The notes under the pieces are model-generated. The model saw only the letters and a program-made list of their open reading frames with translations, was not told where the DNA came from and did not search any database. This document shows positions 1 to 10,284 of a stretch of 64,000 nucleotides of DNA, one piece after another (the first letter of the stretch is position 1; every line of letters begins with the position of its first letter). Source of the DNA: Colletes latitarsis (lineage: Eukaryota > Arthropoda > Insecta > Hymenoptera > Colletidae); NCBI RefSeq assembly GCF_051014445.1, contig NC_135141.1, positions 12,586,001-12,650,000 on the forward strand, read 5' to 3'. Both the position numbers and the translations under genes were made by a program.

Positions 1-646
1 TTTAACCGGGTCGTACTCACGACCGAATCGATTAACAAGCTGATTCGACAAACGGAATTACACGTAGGTTACTGGTATGAATTTGCTTACGCAGTCTAAC
101 CAGTAAAGCTACGGCTATACGTCGCTTGTCCGCTTAACGAAAGTTCGAATAACTCGAACTATTCGAATCTGCGATAGAATCAGCCGATGTGTCACAAAAT
201 GTTTCCTCAACGAAAGCTCGAATAACTCGAAGCGATTCGGAGATTTTGGGAATTCTGCGGAGCGTGATCGTTTACCGATGTGCTCAAGGCAGGATCCTGA
301 TTAAGAGTGACGGACGAGCACGAGCTGCCAAAAGTTACGCGTGAAAGGGGGAATCCTCCGACACGCGGCGCTGTCGCCGTGTCTTTCGTCCGTCTTTTTC
401 TAACTTGTAAACGTACCTTTTCTCTGTACTCGTACGTTGAACTAATTGTTCGAACTCGTACGTTACTTGGTCGATCGCGTGACTTTCAGAAAAGCCCGAA
501 AATTATGGTTTTTCTAGTCTATATTGTGTCGCGTAACGGACGCCGCGACCGAGAGTCCTCTGGTCGGTTACGTACCTAGAAATCAGCACTGTTTAACGAA
601 TTTTATGTTATGTTCAAATACCTCGAATTAATGCGATATTTAAACA
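1..646 (-). mobile_element. BEL/Pao LTR family A, cut by window start
   Basis: This is the last 646 bp (plus-strand sense) of an LTR that matches 3968-4613 essentially base for base. It ends in ...TTTAAACA, and the satellite resumes at 647 with AATATAGATCG, exactly as after the complete LTR ending at 4613. The strand is taken from the full element at 7046-13590, whose gag reads on the minus strand. The rest of this LTR, and whether an internal region lies behind it, is outside the window. Confidence 0.9.
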
Positions 647-2903
647 AATATAGATCGAAACCAGGTTTAATTGACAGTTTCAATGTGGTATCACATTACT
701 ACGTGATCCAAACCAGAAAACCCCAGAATCTGGCCAACAGGTATGCGAAAAATGCGAAAGTATGAGCCAGATAAGGGCAAATCCCAGACATAACCCGGAC
801 CCAACCGGTGTTATCCTCTAAAATATACATCGAAACCAGGTTTAATTGACTGTTTCGGGGTTATCCAAACCAGAAAAAGCCCAGAATCTGGCCAACAGGT
901 ATGCGAAAGATGCGATAGTATGAGCCAGATGATGGCAAATCCCAGACATATCCCTGACCTAACCGGTGTTATCCTCTAAAATGTAGTTCGAAACCAGGTT
1001 TAGTTGACTGTTTCAGTGTGGTACCACATTAATGCGTGATCCAAACCAGAGGAAAACCCCGCATCTGGCGAACAAGTTTGCGATAAATGCGAAAGTATGA
1101 GCCAGATGAGGGCAAATCCCAGACATAATCAAGACCTAACCGGTGTTATCCTCTAGAATATAGATCGAAACCTGGTTTAATCGACTGTTTCAGTGTGGTA
1201 CCACATTACTACGTGATACAAACCAGAAAACCCCAGGATCTGGCCAACAGGTATGCGAAAGGTAGGATAGTATTAGCCAGATGATGGCAAATCTCAGACG
1301 TAACCCTGACCGAACCGGTGTTATCCTCCAAAATATAAATCGAAACCAGGTTTAATTGACAGTTTCAGTGTGGTACCACATTACTGCGTGATCCAAACCA
1401 GATATAGCCCAGGATCTGGCCAACAGGTATGCGAAAGATGCGAAAGTATGAGCCAGATGAGGGCAAATCCCAGACATAACCAAGACCTAACCGGTGTTAT
1501 CCTCTAGAATATACATCGAAACCTGGTTTAAATGACTGTTTCAGTGTGGTACCACATTACTGCGTGATCCAAACCAGAAACAACCCAGGATCTGGCTAAC
1601 AAGTATGCGATAAGTGCGAAAGTATGAGCCAGATGATTGCAAATACCAGACCTAACTCAAACCTAACCGGTGTTATCCTTTAAAATATTGATCGAGGCCA
1701 GGTTTAATTGACCGTTTCAGTGTGGCACGACATTACTACGCGATCCAAACCAGAACAAAACCCAGGATCTGGCCAACAGGTATGCGATTAATGCGAAAGT
1801 ATGAGCCAGATGATTGCAAATACCAGACCTAACACAAACCTAACTGTTGTTATCCTCTAAAATATTGTTCGAATCCAGGTTGAATTGACTGTTTCAGTGT
1901 GGTACCACATTACTACGGGATCCAAACCAGTAAAACCCTAGGATCTGGCCAACAAGTATGCGATAAATGCGAAAGAATGAGCCAGATGATTGCAAATACC
2001 AGACCGAACACAAACCTAACCGGTGTTATCCTCTAAAATATAGATCGAAACCAGATTTAATTTTCTGTTTCAGTGTGGTACCACATTACTGCGTGATCCA
2101 AACCAGAAATAGCCCAGGATCTGGCCAACAGGTATGCGAAAAATGCGAAAGTATGAGCCAGATAAGGGCAAATGCCAGACATAACCCGGACCCAACCGGT
2201 GTTATCCTCTAAAATATACATCGAAACCAGGTTTAATTGACTGTTTCGGGGTTATCCAAACCAGAAAAAGCCCAGGATCTGGCCAACAGGTATGCGGAAG
2301 ATGCGATAGTATGAGCCTGATGATGGCAAATCCCCGACATAACCCTGACCTAACCGGTGTTATCCTCTAAAATGTAGTTCGAAACCAGGTTTAGTTGACT
2401 GTTTCAGTGTGGTACCACATTACTGCCTGATCCAAACCAGAAGAAACCCCAGGATCTGGCGAACAAGTTTGCGATAAATGCCAAAGTATGAGCCAGATGA
2501 GGGCAAATCCCAGACATAAGCCAGACCTAACCGGTGTTATACTCTAAAATATTGATCCAATCCAAGTTTAATTGACTGTTACAGTGTGGTACTACATTAC
2601 TACGTGATCCAATCTAGAAAAAGCCCAGGATCTGGCCAACAGGTATGCAAATGATGCGAAGGTATGAGTCGGATGAGGGCAAATCCCAGACATAACCCAG
2701 ACCTAACCGGTGTTATCCTCAAAAATATTGATGCAATCCAAGCTTAATTGACAGTTTTAGTGTGGTACCACATTACTACGTGATCCACACCAGAAAACCC
2801 CAGGATCTGGCCAACAGGTATGCGAAAGATGCGAAGGTATGAGCCAGATGAGGGCAAATCCCAGACGTAACCCAGACCTAACCGGTGTTATCCTCTACGA
2901 TAT
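647..2903 (+). repeat. 176-bp satellite, about 13 monomers (first LTR-satellite unit)
   Basis: Head-to-tail monomers of about 176 bp. Each typically runs from AAAATATAGATCGAAACC through the palindrome TGTGGTACCACA to AACCGGTGTTATCCTCT. Two monomers (around 851 and 2241) are about 18 bp short because the palindrome region is missing. The block is the counterpart of 4614-7045 but lacks one monomer found there. No gene is seen; the short ORFs are chance reading frames across monomers. Confidence 0.95.
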
Positions 2904-4613
2904 TGTTAGGGGGAGGAGGTTTGAAAATACCTCGCTTAACGGGGGTCCGGATCTCGAGGGAAAGAACTGACGGAAAATAAGCGGTACAATTATAATTTTA
3001 TTTTCGCTTGATCGCCTTATGCGACTAAGCCGTTTATTTCGTTAAATTTGACTCTTAAATACAGACGATAGAAGAAATTGGGAAAAAAACTCAGACGTCT
3101 GGGTGACGTCTAGAAAAACCCTCGCGTCGATCGGTCTGATGGCTCGCGTCGCGCTGTTATGGAATAGAAAGAGAGAGACGAATTTAGGCGTTAAATACCT
3201 GACAACGTTAGTCACGTTGTGTGTCTTACTCTTTTCTGCACGCTCCTGGTTTGTGCTTGTCGCACTCAGGAGCGGGAATCTCAGCCGCCGCGATACGCAG
3301 CTAAGCGAGTGGACTGTATATGTGAGCGTTCCCTTTAAATCGGGAATCGCTCTGTTATTGTTACGAGATCGGGGTTTGTATCCAGCTTCCTCCGCAGCCT
3401 TAAGAGAGCGGAGAGTTTTCTCCGGTCTCGGGTAATTAAGAGGCGGCCGAATTTAAAAACGTCCCGTTATCTAGTGAGATTTAATCTCATTACTTTGACG
3501 ACTGCAACTCTTGATTGTCGCAGGAGAGGGTGAATAGAGGGAGGTTGTAAGGCTCCAACCGTCACCCGGTCCTCGGTCCCTTACCGTCTTCGTATGTGCG
3601 TACGGAACACAGTGTGGTGCAGTCTTTCAACGGCGTATTTGACGACTTACGTTGAGACTATCACACCACGGCGCTTTGTGAGTCGCGTTCTACGCACAGT
3701 AGCCGTACAGGACTGGCGGTCAGTGAACAGCGCTCTAGCAGGTCGCCGGAAGCTGGGCTTGGAATAACTCGTCCCAAGCTCCGACTGGAAGACGGCAAGT
3801 CCACCCAGGGTATACACGCCACGAAGGCCCCTATAGGTGGGAGCAAGACCGTTCGAAAATCAAGGGAGGATCGAGTTTTAATCTCGATGCCTCTCGCACG
3901 ACCGCTGTTTGCAGCAATACGTGGAAAATTCGGGAACTCGATGATATCAACGAGTTTCCCGCAGTCTTTTAACCGGGTCGTACTCACGACCGAATCGATT
4001 AACAAGCTGATTCGACAAACGGAATTACACGTAGGTTACTGGTATGAATTTGCTTACGCAGTCTAACCAGTAAAGCTACGGCTATACGTCGCTTGTCCGC
4101 TTAACGAAAGTTCGAATAACTCGAACTATTCGAATCTGCGATAGAATCAGCCGATGTGTCACAAAATGTTTCCTCAACGAAAGCTCGAATAACTCGAAGC
4201 GATTCGGAGATTTTGGGAATTCTGCGGAGCGTGATCGTTTACCGATGTGCTCAAGGCAGGATCCTGATTAAGAGTGACGGACGAGCACGAGCTGCCAAAA
4301 GTTACGCGTGAAAGGGGGAATCCTCCGACACGCGGCGCTGTCGCCGTGTCTTTCGTCCGTCTTTTTCTAACTTGTAAACGTACCTTTTCTCTGTACTCGT
4401 ACGTTGAACTAATTGTTCGAACTCGTACGTTACTTGGTCGATCGCGTGACTTTCAGAAAAGCCCGAAAATTATGGTTTTTCTAGTCTATATTGTGTCGCG
4501 TAACGGACGCCGCGACCGAGAGTCCTCTGGTCGGTTACGTACCTAGAAATCAGCACTGTTTAACGAATTTTATGTTATGTTCAAATACCTCGAATTAATG
4601 CGATATTTAAACA
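2904..4613 (-). mobile_element. Solo LTR, BEL/Pao family A (1710 bp)
   Basis: A complete LTR bounded by TG...CA: it starts TGTTAGGGGGAGG and ends ATATTTAAACA. Satellite lies on both sides: GATAT immediately left and AATAT immediately right, a 5-bp target duplication with one mismatch (4 bp exact). It is nearly identical to the two LTRs of the full element at 7046-13590. There is no internal region, so it is a solo LTR from LTR-LTR recombination, or was copied as such. At 1.7 kb it is long for BEL/Pao, whose LTRs are more often a few hundred bp. Two AATAAA signals on the minus strand (2997-3002 and 3033-3038) lie near its transcriptional 3' end. Confidence 0.9.
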
Positions 4614-7045
4614 AATATAGATCGAAACCAGGTTTAATTGACAGTTTCAATGTGGTATCACATTACTACGTGATCCAAACCAGAAAACCCCAGAATCTGG
4701 CCAACAGGTATGCGAAAAATGCGAAAGTATGAGCCAGATAAGGGCAAATCCCAGACATAACCCGGACCCAACCGGTGTTATCCTCTAAAATATACATCGA
4801 AACCAGGTTTAATTGACTGTTTCGGGGTTATCCAAACCAGAAAAAGCCCAGAATCTGGCCAACAGGTATGCGAAAGATGCGATAGTATGAGCCAGATGAT
4901 GGCAAATCCCAGACATATCCCTGACCTAACCGGTGTTATCCTCTAAAATGTAGTTCGAAACCAGGTTTAGTTGACTGTTTCAGTGTGGTACCACATTAAT
5001 GCGTGATCCAAACCAGAGGAAAACCCCGCATCTGGCGAACAAGTTTGCGATAAATGCGAAAGTATGAGCCAGATGAGGGCAAATCCCAGACATAATCAAG
5101 ACCTAACCGGTGTTATCCTCTAGAATATAGATCGAAACCTGGTTTAATCGACTGTTTCAGTGTGGTACCACATTACTACGTGATACAAACCAGAAAACCC
5201 CAGGATCTGGCCAACAGGTATGCGAAAGGTAGGATAGTATTAGCCAGATGATGGCAAATCTCAGACGTAACCCTGACCGAACCGGTGTTATCCTCCAAAA
5301 TATAAATCGAAACCAGGTTTAATTGACAGTTTCAGTGTGGTACCACATTACTGCGTGATCCAAACCAGATATAGCCCAGGATCTGGCCAACAGGTATGCG
5401 AAAGATGCGAAAGTATGAGCCAGATGAGGGCAAATCCCAGACATAACCAAGACCTAACCGGTGTTATCCTCTAGAATATACATCGAAACCTGGTTTAAAT
5501 GACTGTTTCAGTGTGGTACCACATTACTGCGTGATCCAAACCAGAAATAACCCAGGATCTGGCTAACAAGTATGCGATAAGTGCGAAAGTATGAGCCAGA
5601 TGATTGCAAATACCAGACCTAACTCAAACCTAACCGGTGTTATCCTTTAAAATATTGATCGAGGCCAGGTTTAATTGACCGTTTCAGTGTGGCACGACAT
5701 TACTACGCGATCCAAACCAGAACAAAACCCAGGATCTGGCCAACAGGTATGCGATTAATGCGAAAGTATGAGCCAGATGATTGCAAATACCAGACCTAAC
5801 ACAAACCTAACTGTTGTTATCCTCTAAAATATTGTTCGAATCCAGGTTGAATTGACTGTTTCAGTGTGGTACCACATTACTACGTGATCCAAACCAGTAA
5901 AACCCTAGGATCTGGCCAACAAGTATGCGATAAATGCGAAAGTATGAGCCGGATGATTGCAAATACCAGACCGAACACAAACCTAACCGGTGTTATCCTC
6001 TAAAATATAGATCGAAACCAGATTTAATTTTCTGTTTCAGTGTGGTACCACATTACTGCGTGATCCAAACCAGAAATAGCCCAGGATCTGGCCAACAGGT
6101 ATGCGAAAGATGCGAAAGTATGACCCAGATGAGGGCAAATCCCAGGCATAACCCAGACCTACCCGGTGTTATCCTCTAAAATATAGATCGAAACCAGGTT
6201 TAATTGACAGTTTCAATGTGGTACCACATTACTACGTGATCCAAACCAGAAAACCCCAGGATCTGGCCAACAGGTATGCGAAAAATGCGAAAGTATGAGC
6301 CAGATAAGGGCAAATGCCAGACATAACCCGGACCCAACCGGTGTTATCCTCTAAAATATACATCGAAACCAGGTTTAATTGACTGTTTCGGGGTTATCCA
6401 AACCAGAAAAAGCCCAGGATCTGGCCAACAGGTATGCGGAAGATGCGATAGTATGAGCCTGATGATGGCAAATCCCCGACATAACCCTGACCTAACCGGT
6501 GTTATGCTCTAAAATGTAGTTCGAAACCAGGTTTAGTTGACTGTTTCAGTGTGGTACCACATTACTGCCTGATCCAAACCAGAAGAAACCCCAGGATCTG
6601 GCGAACAAGTTTGCGATAAATGCCAAAGTATGAGCCAGATGAGGGCAGATCCCAGACATAAGCCAGACCTAACCGGTGTTATACTCTAAAATATTGATCC
6701 AATCCAAGTTTAATTGACTGTTACAGTGTGGTACTACATTACTACGTGATCCAATCTAGAAAAAGCCCAGGATCTGGCCAACAGGTATGCAAATGATGCG
6801 AAGGTATGAGTCGGATGAGGGCAAATCCCAGACATAACCCAGACCTAACCGGTGTTATCCTCAAAAATATTGATCCAATCCAAGCTTAATTGACAGTTTT
6901 AGTGTGGTACCACATTACTACGTGATCCAAACCAGAAAACCCCAGGATCTGGCCAACAGGTATGCGAAAGATGCGAAGGTATGAGCCAGATGAGGGCAAA
7001 TCCCAGATGTAACCCAGACCTAACCGGTGTTATCCTCTACGATAT
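4614..7045 (+). repeat. 176-bp satellite, about 14 monomers (second LTR-satellite unit)
   Basis: Counterpart of 647-2903 with scattered single-base differences, for example ACGTGATCC here against ACGGGATCC in the first unit near 1916. It has one extra monomer, at roughly 6100-6290. Short monomers lacking the palindrome recur at the same relative positions (around 4821 and 6386). No gene is seen. Confidence 0.95.
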
Positions 7046-8756
7046 TGTTAGGGGGAGGAGGTTTGAAAATACCTCGCTTAACGGGGGTCCGGATCTCGAG
7101 GGAAAGAATTGACGGAAAATAAGCGGTACAATTATAATTTTATTTTCGCTTGATCGCCTTATGCGACTAAGCCGTTTATTTCGTTAAATTTGACTCTTAA
7201 ATACAGACGATAGAAGAAATTGGGAAAAAAACTCAGACGTCTGGGTGACGTCTAGAAAAACCCTCGCGTCGATCGGTCTGATGGCTCGCGTCGCGCTGTT
7301 ATGGAATAGAAAGAGAGAGACGAATTTAGGCGTTAAATACCTGACAACGTTAGTCACGTTGTGTGTCTTACTCTTTTCTGCACGCTCCTGGTTTGTGCTT
7401 GTCGCACTCAGGAGCGGGAATCTCAGCCGCCGCGATACGCAGCTAAGCGAGTGGACTGTATATGTGAGCGTTCCCTTTAAATCGGGAATCGCTCTGTTAT
7501 TGTTACGAGATCGGGGTTTGTATCCAGCTTCCTCCGCAGCCTTAAGAGAGCGGAGAGTTTTCTCCGGTCTCGGGTAATTAAGAGGCGGCCGAATTTAAAA
7601 ACGTCCCGTTATCTAGTGAGATTTAATCTCATTACTTTGACGACTGCAACTCTTGATTGTCGCAGGAGAGGGTGAATAGAGGGAGGTTGTAAGGCTCCAA
7701 CCGTCACCCGGTCCTCGGTCCCTTACCGTCTTCGTATGTGCGTACGGAACACAGTGTGGTGCAGTCTTTCAACGGCGTATTTGACGACTTACGTTGAGAC
7801 TATCACACCACGGCGCTTTGTGAGTCGCGTTCTACGCACAGTAGCCGTACAGGACTGGCGGTCAGTGAACAGCGCTCTAGCAGGTCGCCGGAAGCTGGGC
7901 TTGGAATAACTCGTCCCAAGCTCCGACTGGAAGACGGCAAGTCCACCCAGGGTATACACGCCACGAAGGCCCCTATAGGTGGGAGCAAGACCGTTCGAAA
8001 ATCAAGGGAGGATCGAGTTTTAATCTCGATGCCTCTCGCACGACCGCTGTTTGCAGCAATACGTGGAAAATTCGGGAACTCGATGATATCAACGAGTTTC
8101 CCGCAGTCTTTTAACCGGGTCGTACTCACGACCGAATCGATTAACAAGCTGATTCGACAAACGGAATTACACGTAGGTTACTGGTATGAATTTGCTTACG
8201 CAGTCTAACCAGTAAAGCTACGGCTATACGTCGCTTGTCCGCTTAACGAAAGTTCGAATAACTCGAACTATTCGAATCTGCGATAGAATCAGCCGATGTG
8301 TCACAAAATGTTTCCTCAACGAAAGCTCGAATAACTCGAAGCGATTCGGAGATTTTGGGAATTCTGCGGAGCGTGATCGTTTACCGATGTGCTCAAGGCA
8401 GGATCCTGATTAAGAGTGACGGACGAGCACGAGCTGCCAAAAGTTACGCGTGAAAGGGGGAATCCTCCGACACGCGGCGCTGTCGCCGTGTCTTTCGTCC
8501 GTCTTTTTCTAACTTGTAAACGTACCTTTTCTCTGTACTCGTACGTTGAACTAATTGTTCGAACTCGTACGTTACTTGGTCGATCGCGTGACTTTCAGAA
8601 AAAACCCGAAAATTATGGTTTTTCTAGTCTATATTGTGTCGCGTAACGGACGCCGCGACCGAGAGTCCTCTGGTCGGTTACGTACCTAGAAATCAGCACT
8701 GTTTAACGAATTTTATGTTATGTTCAAATACCTCGAATTAATGCGATATTTAAACA
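7046..8756 (-). repeat. 3' LTR of the BEL/Pao element
   Basis: 1711 bp, TG...CA bounded, one base longer than the other copies because an A-run near 8600 is extended (CAGAAAAAACCCG instead of CAGAAAAGCCCG). It is the downstream LTR in the element's minus-strand sense, next to the polypurine tract at 8757-8769. Other differences from the 5' LTR are single bases near 7079, 7108 and the homolog of 12019. Confidence 0.9.
7139..7180 (-). promoter_or_regulatory. Candidate poly(A) signals in 3' LTR
   Basis: Two TTTATT hexamers on the plus strand (7139-7144 and 7175-7180), that is AATAAA on the transcribed minus strand, lie about 95-135 bp from the transcriptional 3' end of the LTR. The position suits transcript termination in the 3' LTR. 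The hexamer is common in AT-rich DNA, so the call is tentative. No convincing TATA box or initiator was found. Confidence 0.35.
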
Positions 8757-8769
8757 CACCGCCCCCCTT
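8757..8769 (-). promoter_or_regulatory. Polypurine tract
   Basis: On the minus strand the 13 bases read AAGGGGGGCGGTG and abut the 3' LTR (TGTTTAAATATC...). This is the expected place and composition for the RNase H-resistant primer of plus-strand DNA synthesis. Two pyrimidines interrupt the run. Confidence 0.7.
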
Positions 8770-8784
8770 GCACGGTCCGTGCAA
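8768..8784. repeat. Perfect 8-bp inverted repeat beside the polypurine tract
   Basis: TTGCACGG, one T, CCGTGCAA. The arms are perfect with a 1-nt spacer, and the first arm overlaps the last two bases of the polypurine tract. As RNA it would form a tight hairpin just before the tract. Confidence 0.8.
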
Positions 8785-9146
8785 TAATTAGGAGGAGCGT
8801 TAATTCGTTGTCACGTCGCGATTAGTCACCGTCGAGAAAAGTTGGCATGTACTTAATTATGAAAATTAAGGTACTTGCATTATCGCCGCGAGAAGGTCAG
8901 TCTGCCCTGCAATCTGTGCTGGGGTGAGGATCACCTCCTTCATGGGGGCCTGGTTTAATACAGGCACGTTTGGTCGGCGAGACCGTACTTATTATCAAGT
9001 ACAGCAAATTAAAGACACAGGGTATGTAAGAATCAACGCCGTTTTTATGTTCAAACGGTAGTTCTCGCCTTCCTGTGTCTGGTACCGCGGAATTCGGGAC
9101 TTTTTCTATCCCGTCTGCGGCTTCGACGGCTCATGTCGATGTTGAC
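8785..9146 (-). other. Element 3' untranslated region
   Basis: About 360 bp between the stop of the integrase remnant (TGA, 9149-9147) and the hairpin/polypurine tract. I see no domain or long reading frame here and treat it as the noncoding 3' end of the BEL internal region. Confidence 0.5.
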
Positions 9147-9560
9147 TCATCGACGGGCAGTTATACACAACTTTGTAATTGATCGTGTATAAGTGGCTGT
9201 GCGTACTTGAGTTACATGCACATGCCTGTTCTTGCCCAGGAATCGTTCCTCGTTACTTCCCGTTTCCCAATGATTCGGGGGGAGAAGAGGGTTGTGTATC
9301 AAAACCAATTCCTTTGATTTAAACTGCATTCGTGTGGTATGCCACTTGTAGCAATTCTGGAGCTACGTGAGTCACTCGCGCATGCAATTGTTTTCAGAGT
9401 TGCTCGTGGAAGTTCTGAATTTTTCTCAATCGCTTAAACCGCGAAAGGATTTTCAGTTTCCACTGGAAGTACATTATTTGGACTTCCGATCATAAGTGGT
9501 ACGGTGTGAGAGACGCATAATCCTCGATCAGTCCTATAAGCGGCGTTCGCGACGAGTTTA
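9147..9560 (-). pseudogene. Broken 3' end of BEL/Pao pol (integrase C-terminus, DUF5641)
   Basis: The last 60 codons (9329 to 9147) have the look of the DUF5641 domain that ends BEL/Pao integrases: LVLIHN, then LPPNHW, a GKNRHVHV-like segment and TRSITKLC before the stop. Upstream the same protein continues in other frames: near 9445-9360 a basic stretch beginning RFKRLRKIQNF, interrupted by TGA where the family usually has Trp, and near 9480-9520 a piece reading PLMIGSPNNVLP that resembles the integrase segment before that region. The spacing between pieces is about what an intact protein would have, so the coding sequence decayed by small indels and a nonsense change rather than by shuffling. 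The call rests on recalled family motifs: strong for the last 60 codons, moderate above them. The host copy cannot make integrase. Confidence 0.65.
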
Positions 9561-9780
9561 ACTCGCTGCGATCTTGCAGAATTGTGTCTGCATTTTCTCG
9601 CTTTTAGACGTAAATCGCCGAGGATGCGTTTCGGGTTGATTTTCCCGATTTTACCGGTTATTTTTATACCACCAAACGAATCGCGGGATGTAGAGTCTGG
9701 TTTGATCAATGGCCTCGATTCGAGTCATATGATCTACGGACTCATTTTCCGTGAGAAACTTAGATTATTCACCCTCGTGG
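9561..9780 (-). other. BEL internal region with no recognisable domain
   Basis: Lies between the integrase remnant and the LTR-like fragment. The minus strand is open in one frame up to about 9709, but its product shows no motif I recognise. It may be decayed integrase sequence. Confidence 0.3.
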
Positions 9781-9877
9781 TCGGGATTCGTATCCAGCTT
9801 CCTCCGCAGCCTTAAGAGAGCGGAGAGTTCTCCGGTCTCGGGTAATTAAGAGGCAGCCGGACTTTAAACCGCCCCGT
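9781..9877 (-). repeat. LTR-derived fragment embedded in the internal region
   Basis: About 97 bp matching part of the LTR (compare 3368-3470) in the same orientation. Both carry TATCCAGCTTCCTCCGCAGC, the AAGAGAGCGGAGAGTT run and CTCCGGTCTCGGGTAATTAA, with scattered substitutions (GGCAGCCGGACTTT here, GGCGGCCGAATTT in the LTR). Similarity fades on both sides. It sits where the RT catalytic region should be, so it probably marks the junction of the deletion that removed most of pol. Confidence 0.75.
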
Positions 9878-10284
9878 TGTTCCAGTGCAACGGATTTTTT
9901 GGAAGCGTATGTCGTCTTCCTCCACCGTTGTGGTACGCACCGAGGTCGAGGAGATTTTTCAGTTTCTCCGAACCTTCGAATCGCTTGATCCAGCGATTCG
10001 AGAACGGTGCCTTGCAGCGTTCTTATGGTTACCCGGGTTTCGCCCGCTGCATTTCTCGGACCGGTGATCACCCATCCGAAGCAGTGTCTGGCGCTATGAA
10101 ACCCTCGTGCTTTATTCGACGAAATCTTGGTCGAATAATTTGGACCTATGCAACCGTGTCGATCAGAATTTCAATATTCTGATCAGTGCGAGATTTACAT
10201 CGCACTCGTTTTACCGAACACTCGTACTTAGGCTGTGGCCGATGGCACTGTCCTCGGTACAACTGTACTGAACACGATACCGTG
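9878..10284 (-). pseudogene. Possible decayed start of pol (protease/RT N-terminus)
   Basis: The stretch between gag and the LTR-like fragment, where protease and the start of RT should lie. The minus strand has stops in all frames. A faint resemblance to the RT N-terminal region of BEL/Pao (a segment like IRRFGETEK near 9980, and GRFKVRLPL at the edge of the LTR-like piece) is seen only across two frames. The second piece may be coincidence because the LTR-like fragment begins there. At ~400 bp it is far too short for protease plus RT, so a large deletion is certain even if this identification is wrong. Confidence 0.3.

Noticed and set aside
3103..4005. 110-codon plus-strand and 114-codon minus-strand ORFs in LTR A, seen identically in each complete copy
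   Set aside because: Their preservation follows from near-identity of the LTR copies. No domain was recognised, and LTR B has no equivalent.
1..8756. Three independent LTR A insertions
   Set aside because: All copies share the exact insertion point and nearly identical kilobase flanks, so copying of one insertion is the simpler explanation.
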